Below are positions 50,856 to 58,724 of a stretch of 64,000 bases of DNA, in pieces; within the stretch, counting starts at the first letter, position 1, and the number at the start of each line of letters is the position of its first letter. Origin of the DNA: Phocaeicola plebeius DSM 17135 (lineage in GTDB: Bacteria; Bacteroidota; Bacteroidia; Bacteroidales; Bacteroidaceae); NCBI RefSeq assembly GCF_000187895.1, contig NZ_DS990132.1, positions 84,377 through 148,376 of the forward strand. The letters are read 5' to 3'. The notes under the pieces are model-generated. The model had not been told where the DNA came from, searched no databases, and saw nothing but the letters and a program-made list of their open reading frames with translations. A program made the position numbers and the translations under genes.

Positions 50856-51776
50856 ATGATAGGGAAGATCAGGAAAGGCCGCTCGTTCGGCGGCTGCATA
50901 CGCTACGTGACGCAGAAGGACGACGCGGAAATCATCGCCTCGGAAGGCGTGCTGCTGGGAACGGCAGAAGAGATGGCGCGAAGTTTCCGGTGGCAATGCC
51001 TGCTGAATCCGGACGTGGCGAAACCGGTGGGACACATCGCGCTCAGCTTCAAGCCGGAGGACGCACCGAGGCTGACCGACGCGTTTATGGCAAGGCTGGC
51101 GGGGGAATACCTAGAACTGATGGGGATACGGAACACGCAGTTCATCGTGGTGAGGCATCACGGGACGGACAACCCGCACTGCCACATCGTCTTCAACCGG
51201 GTGGACTTCGACGGGAAGGTGATTTCCGACAGCAACGATTTCAGGCGCAACGAGAAAGTGACAAAAATGCTTAAGGACAAGTATTCGCTCACCTATTCCG
51301 AAGGCAAACAGTCCGTTAAAACGGAAAAGCTGCATGCTTCCGAAAAGGTGAAATACGAAATATACCGTGCGGTCAAGGAAGCTTTGAGGAGTGCAGATAC
51401 ATGGAAAGAATTTCAAAATAAGCTCTTAAAAATGGGCGTGGAAATGGAATTCAAGTACAAGGGAAACACTAATGAAGTGCAGGGCATCCGCTTTATAAAG
51501 AACGGTCTGTCATTCAAGGGAAGTGGGATTGACCGCAGTTTCAGCTGGTCAAGGCTGGATGCGGCATTGGACCATAACCATGTCACGTCCCTGGAAAATG
51601 ACGTTTCCCAAAAGCAACCGTACCATGAACAAAGTCATGGTTCTGTTATTGATAACCTGGTCGAAGTCACCGGTACGGGTGGCGTGTTCATGCCGTCGGT
51701 GGCACCGACGGAGGACGAGAAAGAGGCGGAACGCCTGCGGAGAAAGAAGAAGCGCAGGAAAGGAAGGAGTTTGTGA
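50856..51776 (+). CDS. Relaxase/mobilization nuclease (MobB/BmgA type)
   Basis: 306 residues from the ATG at 50856, preceded by AAGGAGG at 50841-50847. The start MIGKIRKGRSFGGCIRYV is typical of Bacteroidales relaxases; a QFIVVRHHGTDNPHCHIVFNR segment (about residues 100-120) holds the three His of the HUH-type metal site. It nicks oriT and stays bound to the DNA end during transfer. After about residue 260 comes a variable tail with a Lys/Arg-rich end. Shorter than many relaxases but complete in the catalytic part. The element needs another conjugative element for a mating pore. Confidence 0.92.
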   Translation: MIGKIRKGRSFGGCIRYVTQKDDAEIIASEGVLLGTAEEMARSFRWQCLLNPDVAKPVGHIALSFKPEDAPRLTDAFMARLAGEYLELMGIRNTQFIVVRHHGTDNPHCHIVFNRVDFDGKVISDSNDFRRNEKVTKMLKDKYSLTYSEGKQSVKTEKLHASEKVKYEIYRAVKEALRSADTWKEFQNKLLKMGVEMEFKYKGNTNEVQGIRFIKNGLSFKGSGIDRSFSWSRLDAALDHNHVTSLENDVSQKQPYHEQSHGSVIDNLVEVTGTGGVFMPSVAPTEDEKEAERLRRKKKRRKGRSL

Positions 51777-51805
51777 ACCATATGTATAACAAAAAACTTT
51801 GAAAG

Positions 51806-52567
51806 ATGAAAGAGGAAAATTATCTGGAAGGCATCTACGGATGCCTTGAAAGGATCGAGAAGAAAGTGGAGACGCTGCCCGTGGAAGGCACAAGCCCCGC
51901 AGTTGGAAACCGGACCAGTTCCCCGGAAGGGATTGCGGAACTGAAAATCCGTCTGGAACGCCTGCAATCCGCGGTGGAGAAAAACGGCTTGGAAATAGCA
52001 GCTGTACGTAACCATACCGTCCGGTTGTCGGAAGGCTGGCCGTTGTCTGCCGAAACGTTTGCCGGGGAGATGGAAAAGATTAGATACTGCCTGAGTCAAG
52101 ACTGCCAAGCTGTAAAGGAGACAGTGAGACGGCTGGATGAGAGAATGGTCCTGCTGAAAAAGGAACCGGAGCGCAGACTGGTGACCTACCGTCTGGAAAG
52201 CGCATCCAAGGCAGTGGTAACGACAGCTTCAGCACTGATCCTGGCACTGATCATTTCCGTCTGGACCAACTGCAACCAGTACCGCACGAACCGGCTTTTG
52301 AAAGATGCCGATTTGAAATACCGAGCCATCAGGATCTGCCTGCCGGGGGATGATCCCGACATCGCCTTCCTTGAGAAGCATTTCACCATCAAGCGGGACG
52401 AGGAAAAGATCCGGCGTGTGGAAAGGCTGGTGACCGCTTTTGAGGACTCGGTCAGGAACCGCATCCGTAACCATGAAATGGCAGCCTACAAGGACAGTCT
52501 GGCGCACCGGCTGTTCAGGGAGGCACAGGAAATCAGGAAGCAACTGGACAATCCCAATTCAAAATGA
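51806..52567 (+). CDS. Mobilization-associated coiled-coil membrane protein
   Basis: A 253-residue protein: coiled-coil regions (EGIYGCLERIEKKVETL at the start, then IAELKIRLERLQSAVEKNG), a transmembrane helix at about residues 135-155 (AVVTTASALILALIISVW) and a charged C-terminal helical part. Genes of this type often follow the relaxase in Bacteroidales mobilizable elements; the role may be to couple the relaxosome to the membrane. No enzyme motif is visible. It lies 29 bases after the relaxase. Confidence 0.75.
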   Translation: MKEENYLEGIYGCLERIEKKVETLPVEGTSPAVGNRTSSPEGIAELKIRLERLQSAVEKNGLEIAAVRNHTVRLSEGWPLSAETFAGEMEKIRYCLSQDCQAVKETVRRLDERMVLLKKEPERRLVTYRLESASKAVVTTASALILALIISVWTNCNQYRTNRLLKDADLKYRAIRICLPGDDPDIAFLEKHFTIKRDEEKIRRVERLVTAFEDSVRNRIRNHEMAAYKDSLAHRLFREAQEIRKQLDNPNSK

Positions 52568-52574
52568 CTGCACT

Positions 52575-53501
52575 ATGGCAACAATCAGAACCAAATTCAG
52601 GTCCTCGTCCGCGGAAGGCAGGGAGGGCGCACTGTATTATCAGGTGATTCATAACCGTGTGGTCAGGCAGATCAGTACCGGATACAAACTTTTCGCTTCG
52701 GAATGGGACCAACGTTCCGAAGCGGTCATTCCCTGTCAACACCCTGCAGGGATGGAACGGGACAATTATCTTCTATCGGTAGGGGAACGGATAAGACGGG
52801 ACAAAATCCGACTGGAAAAGGCTATCAGGACATTAAGCCAATCCGGTCCGTTTACAGCGGATGATATCGTCATACGTTTCCATGACAGCGGACAAGAACC
52901 TTCGTTTAACGACTATATCCGGCAACAGATAGTAAGGCTGAAACGTTTGGGAAAGATACGGACCTCTGAAACCTATACAGCCGCGCTCAAAAGTTTCAGC
53001 AGTTTTATGAAAGGTAGCGATATACTGTTTGGCGAACTTAGCTCTGACTTGCTCATGGAATACGAGGCTTATCTGAAAAACAGGGGGAACTCACCCAATA
53101 CAATCTCGTTCTACATGCGCATTCTGAAAGCGGTCTACAACCGTGCGGTGGAGAACGGACTGACCGGACAGCGGAACCTGTTCAAGTCTGTTTATACAGG
53201 TGTGGAAAAGACCTTGAAACGGGCCATTCATTTAAATGATATCAGGCGTATCAAAAGACTGGACTTGTCCCTGAAACCCCACCTTGATTTCGCACGTGAC
53301 ATGTTCCTGTTCTGCTTTTACACACGGGGGATGTCCTTTGTGGACATGGCTTATCTGAAAAAGGGAGACATTGCGAACGGAATCCTGACTTACCGCAGGA
53401 AAAAGACCGGACAACAGCTGTTCATCCGATGGGAAAAGTGTATGCAGGAGATCATCAAACTTTTTTGTTTATCGGTTCAAGATTTCAAAGTTGTTCATTA
53501 A
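52575..53501 (+). pseudogene. Second tyrosine integrase, 3'-truncated
   Basis: 308 residues from the ATG at 52575 (MATIRTKFRSSS). N-terminal and core-binding parts are normal (TYTAALKSFSSFM, then LSSDLLMEYEAYLKNRGNSPN), and the catalytic domain begins with FYTRGMSFVDMAYLKKGDI and the Lys in YRRKKTGQQ. After RWEKCMQEII the sequence turns abruptly into unrelated DNA, with a stop 12 codons later, so HxxR, GH and the catalytic Tyr are lost. It cannot be an active recombinase. The break near 53460 probably marks a junction of the mobile element. Confidence 0.85.
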
Positions 53502-53569
53502 TTGCTTTGTTGGTTATATCCAGAGTATTATTTGTAAGAGACTCTACGAATAAATGATGATAAGACCAG

Positions 53570-54484
53570 TTAGTTTATCGCTTGTTTTATAATTTCATTG
53601 CGATATTCGTTCGGTGTGCAACCTTCCATCTTCTTGAACCAACGTGTGAAATGTTGCGGGTATTGGAAACCCATTTCATCTGAGATTTGACTGATACTTT
53701 TTTGCGTGTTCATGATGCGCTCTTTGGCTATATCCATAATTTTTTGCTGGATATGCTTGATTGCTGACATACCGGTTTCCTTTTTTACCAGGTCACTGAA
53801 ATAATTGGTGGAAAGACACAGTTGGTCAGCGCAATACTGTACCGTCGGAATACCTTTACTCGTTGGCAAGGCAGAATGATAGTAATTATTGAGTAACAAT
53901 TCAAAACGCGCCAACAAATCGTTGTTGGCATTTTCCCTTGTAATGAACTGGCGGTCATAAAAGCGGATGCAGCGGTCAAGGAGAAGCTTCATGGTATCAA
54001 TAATCAAAGAACGGCTGTGCTTGTCAATAGGATGCCTCAATTCTTCTGCTACATTGTTTATACATTCAATGACTACTTTGCGCTCCTGTTCTGACAGGTG
54101 CAGTGCTTCGTTGGCATTATATGAGAAATAAGAATACTCTTTTATTATATGTGCAAGGGAAGTACCGCGCAATAGTTCGGGATGGAACATCAGGGCCCAT
54201 CCGGCCGGCTGGTGCAGACTGCCATCATCGTCAGAACCCATTACCTGCCCCGGAGCGATAAACAGCATGGAGCCTTTTTCATAGTCATAGAGGCTCCGTC
54301 CATAATTCATCGTACCGCAGTCAGTATCTTTCAGCAACACAGCATAAATGTTGTACAGTTTCTTTGAGTGTCTGATGGGCTGCACCTCGTAACAATTCAC
54401 AACGCTGACCAACGGGTGCAGAGCTTCGACTTCGAAAAGGTCGCAGTACTGCTGAACTGTATCTATTCTTGTTATATCTCCCAT
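53570..54484 (-). CDS. AraC family transcriptional regulator
   Basis: 304 residues from the ATG at 54484 (the upstream ATG at 54490 is possible). The C-terminal 100 residues have the two AraC helix-turn-helices: YCADQLCLSTNYFSDLVKKETG, then KSISQISDEMGFQYPQHFTRWFKKMEGCTPNEYR. The N-terminal part (MLFIAPGQVMG) is a cupin-like sensing domain. It is divergent from the lactonase gene and probably controls it. The ligand is unknown, perhaps a substrate of the hydrolases. Confidence 0.93.
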   Translation of the reverse strand: MGDITRIDTVQQYCDLFEVEALHPLVSVVNCYEVQPIRHSKKLYNIYAVLLKDTDCGTMNYGRSLYDYEKGSMLFIAPGQVMGSDDDGSLHQPAGWALMFHPELLRGTSLAHIIKEYSYFSYNANEALHLSEQERKVVIECINNVAEELRHPIDKHSRSLIIDTMKLLLDRCIRFYDRQFITRENANNDLLARFELLLNNYYHSALPTSKGIPTVQYCADQLCLSTNYFSDLVKKETGMSAIKHIQQKIMDIAKERIMNTQKSISQISDEMGFQYPQHFTRWFKKMEGCTPNEYRNEIIKQAIN

Positions 54485-54769
54485 AACCATCCTTTTGTTT
54501 TTTACAAAAATAAGTATTTATATTGACATTGCTGTCTGAGGAACAGCTGTTTCTTTTCTATCCCTTATTTATTTTATTCCATGACGACAAAGTTAGTTCA
54601 TTCAATCAACGAACATATAACCCTAATCACAGACTGTCTTACCATTTTCACAGATAACATTTAACCCGGTCCAAGCCCGATGAAAGTGGTAATTTTATCA
54701 GTGATTGAGGTCTAATCTTCAGTATGTGAATGCTGTAATTTTGCAAGTGAAACCAAAAAGGTAAATAAG

Positions 54770-55924
54770 ATGAAACCAAAAGCTTTATTTGTCATGTTAA
54801 TCTTATGGCTTAGCTTCACTACGATTCAAGCGCGGTCAACCGAAGATGTCCCGGATAAGGGAACTTATGCAAAATTTCTGTTGGTAGGATGTTATATGAA
54901 GCCAGACGAAGAAGGTGTCAGAATGTACCGGTTTGACGGACAAACTGCCGATGTCGACTATCCGTGTGGGCTGAGAGGGATTTCAAATCCTGCTTTCCTT
55001 ACATCTGATAGCACTGGTAATCGAATTTATGCCATAGGCGATGATGAAGGGAAAAGTTCGACTGCCAATGCTTTGCTTTTTGATAAGGAAAGTGGTCTGC
55101 TGTCTCTGCTTAACTCGCAATCTACAGACGGTGAACTTCCTATTTATATTACTCTCAGTCCAAAGGAATACTTTGTTCTGACAGCAAATTATAAGGGTGG
55201 CAGCATCACGGTATTCTCACAGGATAAGAAAGGAAAGTTGCAACGTGATACAAAAATAATTCGTTTTGCTGGAAATGGGCCGAATAAAAAAAGGCAGGAA
55301 CAATCGCATCTGCATTGCGTGACCTTTACACCTGATGGCAAATTCCTTCTTGCTACCGATTTGGGAACAGATTGTATCTATCTGTTTCCGATAGGCAAAC
55401 GACCGGAAGCAGGTAAGGCTCATTCTCTGTTGGATGAATCAAGAGTAGTCCGCATACAGATGGATTCCGGCTCAGGACCTCGACATATATGTTTTCACCC
55501 GAATGGCAGATTTGCTTATCTCATCAGTGAACTCTCGGGTAAAATAACTGTATTCTCCTATAATGAAGGCAAGTTGGAACGTTTACAAACAATTGTCTGC
55601 GACCCTTTCGTTGCAGAGGGAAATGCAGATATCCATGTTTCATCCGATGGCAAATTCCTCTATGCTTCCAAGCACTTGAAAGAAGATGGCATAATTGTTT
55701 ATTCCATTGATTCCCAAAAAGGAACATTGGTTCAAATAGGATTTCAGCCAACAGGTCTTTATCCGCGAAGTTTTGCCATCTCTCCGGATGGTTGCTATTT
55801 GGCAGTGGTTTGCAGGGATGCCAACTGCATACAGATATTCGAAAGAAACCGAAATACGGGGTTACTGAAGAATACGGGAAAAAATATCCGACTGGAAAGA
55901 CCGGCGTTTGTCAAGTTCTTATAA
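54770..55924 (+). CDS. Secreted beta-propeller lactonase (6-phosphogluconolactonase-like)
   Basis: A 384-residue protein with a signal peptide (MKPKALFVMLILWLSFTTIQ). Seven propeller-like blades can be followed, each with strand-rich pieces such as PIYITLSPKEYFVLTANY, LHCVTFTPDGKFLLATDLG, PRHICFHPNGRFAYLISEL and PRSFAISPDGCYLAVVCRD, the standard pattern of the lactonase/carboxymuconate cyclase family. It may open a sugar or aromatic lactone in the periplasm. A TAATTTTG -7-like box lies at 54736-54743. It is 24 bases upstream of the decarboxylase/hydrolase gene, probably one operon. Confidence 0.88.
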   Translation: MKPKALFVMLILWLSFTTIQARSTEDVPDKGTYAKFLLVGCYMKPDEEGVRMYRFDGQTADVDYPCGLRGISNPAFLTSDSTGNRIYAIGDDEGKSSTANALLFDKESGLLSLLNSQSTDGELPIYITLSPKEYFVLTANYKGGSITVFSQDKKGKLQRDTKIIRFAGNGPNKKRQEQSHLHCVTFTPDGKFLLATDLGTDCIYLFPIGKRPEAGKAHSLLDESRVVRIQMDSGSGPRHICFHPNGRFAYLISELSGKITVFSYNEGKLERLQTIVCDPFVAEGNADIHVSSDGKFLYASKHLKEDGIIVYSIDSQKGTLVQIGFQPTGLYPRSFAISPDGCYLAVVCRDANCIQIFERNRNTGLLKNTGKNIRLERPAFVKFL

Positions 55925-55948
55925 ATTCATCACTAAACAGAAAGCAAT

Positions 55949-57556
55949 ATGAACAAGTTAATTACAACCATCGCCTGCCTGATATGCTGTATCGTTTATA
56001 CGCAGGCACAAAACAAGGACAATATGTTAAGCAAGAAAGAACAAAGTATTGCCGCCATCAGTATGTATGCCGCACGTGGCAATCAGGACAGCCTCAAAGT
56101 GATCCTTGCCAGAGGACTTGACTGTGGGCTGACCGTGAGCGAAGAAAAAGAAGTACTTACCCAGCTCTATGCCTATTGCGGCTTTCCACGCAGCATGGGT
56201 GCATTGGTTACGCTGATGAATCTCACCAAAGAGCGTGCAGCACAAGGCATAAAGGATGAAGCCGGACGGGAGCCTTCTCCGGTAAAGAGTTCGGATATGT
56301 TTGTTGTCGGTGGACAAAACCAGCTGAAACTGTTCGGTCGTCCGGCACTAGGAGAAGTGCTGACATTTGCTCCGGCATTGGACCAATTTCTGAAAGCTCA
56401 TCTGTTCGGTGACATATTCAGCCGTGACAATCTCGACTGGCGTACCCGTGAACTGTCTACTGTGGCTGCCTTGTCGGTGTTGGACGGCGTGAAGAATGAG
56501 TTGAATACTCACATTGCCCATGCCAAGCACAACGGCGTGACACAGGCTCAGATAGACGAAGTACTTATCATGGCGGCACGCTGTCGGAACGGAATGGTGC
56601 TTTCTGAATCCGATGAACCGGCAAAGACTTTTCAAACAGATCCGACAATTACTGTCCGTAAGGTCTTTTATAAAAACAGGTATGATATCATGCTTTGCGC
56701 CGAAATGTACCTCCCGAAGGATTTCAATGAAGCGCAACACTATGCAGCCCTCATCATCGGACACCCGTTCGGGGCTGTGAAAGAACAGTGTAGCGGACTC
56801 TATGCACAGGAAATGGCACGGCGAGGCTACGTGACTCTGGCTTTTGATGCTTCCTATCAAGGCGAAAGTGGAGGAGAACCGCGTCACACGGTATCGCCCG
56901 ACGCATTGGTGGAAGACTTCAGTGCTTCTGTAGACTGGCTCGGACTACAACCGTTTATTGACCGCAACCGTATCGGTGTGATTGGCATCTGCGGAAGCGG
57001 CGGGTTCTCTGTCTGTGCGGCTTCTCTCGACCCCCGCATCAAGGCATTGGCAACCGTGAGCATGTATGATATGGGGCGTGCCACCCGTAACGGTTTGGGG
57101 GATTCGATGACGGATGAACAAAGACGCAAACTGTTGGATGAAGTTGCCGAACAACGTTGGAAGGAAGCAGAAACGGGAGAAGCACGTATCCGCTTTGGCA
57201 CACCGGAGAAACTGCTGGGAAATGCCAATGCCGTGCAGAAGGAGTTTTTCGATTACTATCGCAACCCCTTGCGTGGCTATCATCCGCGCTATCAAGGTAT
57301 ACGCTTTACCAGTCAGGCGGCATTGATGAACTTCTATCCGTTTGCCATGATTAAAGAGATTTCACCACGCCCCGTGCTATTCATTGCAGGCGAGCATGCA
57401 CATTCGCGCTATTTCAGTGAGGATGCCTATCAAGAAGCCAGCGAACCGAAAGAACTGTATATCGTTCCCGGAGCCAATCATGTAGACTTGTATGACCGGA
57501 TGGATAAGATACCGTTCGAAAAAATTTCGGAATTCTTCTGGTATGCTTTGCGGTAA
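55949..57556 (+). CDS. Carboxymuconolactone decarboxylase plus alpha/beta hydrolase fusion, secreted
   Basis: A 535-residue fusion with a signal peptide (MNKLITTIACLICCIVYTQA). Residues about 30-225 contain two carboxymuconolactone decarboxylase-like repeats: LYAYCGFPRSMGALVTLMNL in the first, and the DNLDWRTRELSTVAALSVL and EVLIMAARCRNGM pieces in the second. Residues about 230-535 are an alpha/beta hydrolase of dienelactone-hydrolase type: GHPFGAVKEQ, nucleophile in GICGSGGFS, acid in AGEHAHSRYF and His in PGANHVDLYD. The combination with a lactonase suggests breakdown of a lactone-containing compound. Substrate unknown. A terminator-like hairpin follows at 57731. Confidence 0.85.
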   Translation: MNKLITTIACLICCIVYTQAQNKDNMLSKKEQSIAAISMYAARGNQDSLKVILARGLDCGLTVSEEKEVLTQLYAYCGFPRSMGALVTLMNLTKERAAQGIKDEAGREPSPVKSSDMFVVGGQNQLKLFGRPALGEVLTFAPALDQFLKAHLFGDIFSRDNLDWRTRELSTVAALSVLDGVKNELNTHIAHAKHNGVTQAQIDEVLIMAARCRNGMVLSESDEPAKTFQTDPTITVRKVFYKNRYDIMLCAEMYLPKDFNEAQHYAALIIGHPFGAVKEQCSGLYAQEMARRGYVTLAFDASYQGESGGEPRHTVSPDALVEDFSASVDWLGLQPFIDRNRIGVIGICGSGGFSVCAASLDPRIKALATVSMYDMGRATRNGLGDSMTDEQRRKLLDEVAEQRWKEAETGEARIRFGTPEKLLGNANAVQKEFFDYYRNPLRGYHPRYQGIRFTSQAALMNFYPFAMIKEISPRPVLFIAGEHAHSRYFSEDAYQEASEPKELYIVPGANHVDLYDRMDKIPFEKISEFFWYALR

Positions 57557-57730
57557 TTCAGATGAAAATGGTAATGCTATCCGTGATTATGATACAGCAA
57601 AGCGAATACGCAGGAGGGTAACTTTGCAACAGAAACAATTTAAAGATTATAGTATTTGCAACCAGTTATTACTCAATATTTTGTGAGTTATAAGTCAGAA
57701 ATATGGGCATAACCTTTAGGGGTACATTCT

Positions 57731-57753
57731 AAAAGGTGAAGATTTAACCTTTT
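57731..57753 (+). terminator. Terminator after the decarboxylase/hydrolase gene
   Basis: AAAAGGT (57731-57737) and ACCTTTT (57747-57753) pair with a 9-base loop; TATTATTT follows. It lies 175 bases after the stop. Confidence 0.65.
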
Positions 57754-58069
57754 TATTATTTCTTAACACTCAAAGAGCGGTGGTAGAGGGTATTTTCCCT
57801 CTTTTCGGTACTTTATTGATGGTTCGATGTTCCCATCTTTCCACATTGCTTGGCTCGTTCGCACAAGCCACTACAAAGGTACTACAATTTCCAATAAAGG
57901 CAAGAGGACAGCAATTCAAATCTATTATTTTTGAGGGAGTGAAATCTGCCGCTTGCCAAATTTCTCTCTGTCGAAAATAATAGTCCTCTGAAAAGAATGA
58001 AAACAGCATTGATAAAATTGCCTTATTAAGGGGGGGCTATGCTGTTTTATGCTATTATTTCGTCAGTCG

Positions 58070-58239
58070 TTTATCTCCGTTGCCGGATGCAGTTTTCAGC
58101 CAAGCCGATGAATAAGAAAAGGTTTTGGAGCTGTTTACTCTCCAACGGAGGACGAAACTGCTCCAAATGGTTTACCGCTTGAACTTTTCGTTTTCTAAAA
58201 GAGGTTTGGCAACCTTTGCATCCGACAAAAGGAGATAAA
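58070..58239. repeat. 170-nt nested hairpin (large structured element)
   Basis: Successive helices, from outside in: TTTATCTCC/GGAGATAAA (58070-58078, 58231-58239), CGGATGCA/TGCATCCG (58084-58091, 58217-58224), GCCAAGCC/GGTTTGGC (58099-58106, 58203-58210, one G-T), GAAAAG/CTTTTC, TTTGGAGC/GCTCCAAA (58124-58131, 58160-58167) and a short inner CTCC/GGAG. Five or more helices in one order indicate a structured RNA or a cruciform DNA site. Confidence 0.75.
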
Positions 58240-58435
58240 TGACCAGATATATAACAGTAGTATTACATTAAGGTAAAGAACAACCATGGTATAGTATTAT
58301 TGCAATTTAACTATTTAAAGTTTGTTTATAATCAAATCATTTAAAGATTTTTGTCCTTCTATGATTTTTTGTATTTGATAAATGTCGTAATTAAATAAAA
58401 AATATCACGCATAATGACTTTTTCTTTTTTCTAAA

Positions 58436-58467
58436 TTTCTTCAAATGACAAATTATTGTTACCTTTG
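58436..58467 (+). promoter_or_regulatory. Promoter of the susCD operon
   Basis: TTTC (58436-58439) and TACCTTTG (58460-58467) are 20 bases apart, near the Bacteroidales consensus. The transcript would have a leader of about 250 bases, containing a possible 19-codon frame at 58600 and an 8-bp inverted repeat (AGATTCCC at 58635-58642, GGGAATCT at 58696-58703). Confidence 0.55.
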
Positions 58468-58724
58468 TAATGTAATGTAGTTAATGGTTGCGCTTATAAA
58501 GTCCTTGGAAAGGATTTATGTATAAAAGAGGTAGATGTTTACTCTGTTCTTGCTTGGATTATCAGCATCACTGATATGAAATAACAAAAAAAATATACAA
58601 TGGCTAAGCGGACGGACAGGCAGGGAAATAGTACAGATTCCCAATCCCCCTCTTTATAATACATTGCGTATAAGATTTATTAACTGTCTGGTCTGGGGAA
58701 TCTACAGAGATTTAACGAATCAAG

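Larger units (their letters stand above)
41044..53460. mobile_element. Mobilizable integrated element (composite)
   Basis: An integrase (split by a group II intron), KilA-N, sigma-like factor, Xis-like proteins, DUF3876, DUF3408, candidate oriT, MobC-like protein and relaxase form a typical Bacteroidales mobilizable unit without mating-pore genes. A second, broken integrase at its right end suggests that two elements have merged or that the end was rearranged. Exact ends were not found. Confidence 0.75.
57557..58724. other. Long non-coding region before the SusC gene
   Basis: About 1170 bases without a credible gene. It holds a terminator (57731-57753), a CTATTATTTT inverted pair near 57930 and 57980, the nested hairpin at 58070-58239, and the promoter of the susCD unit (58436-58467). 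Its composition differs from the flanking genes and parts may be a remnant of mobile DNA. Confidence 0.5.
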
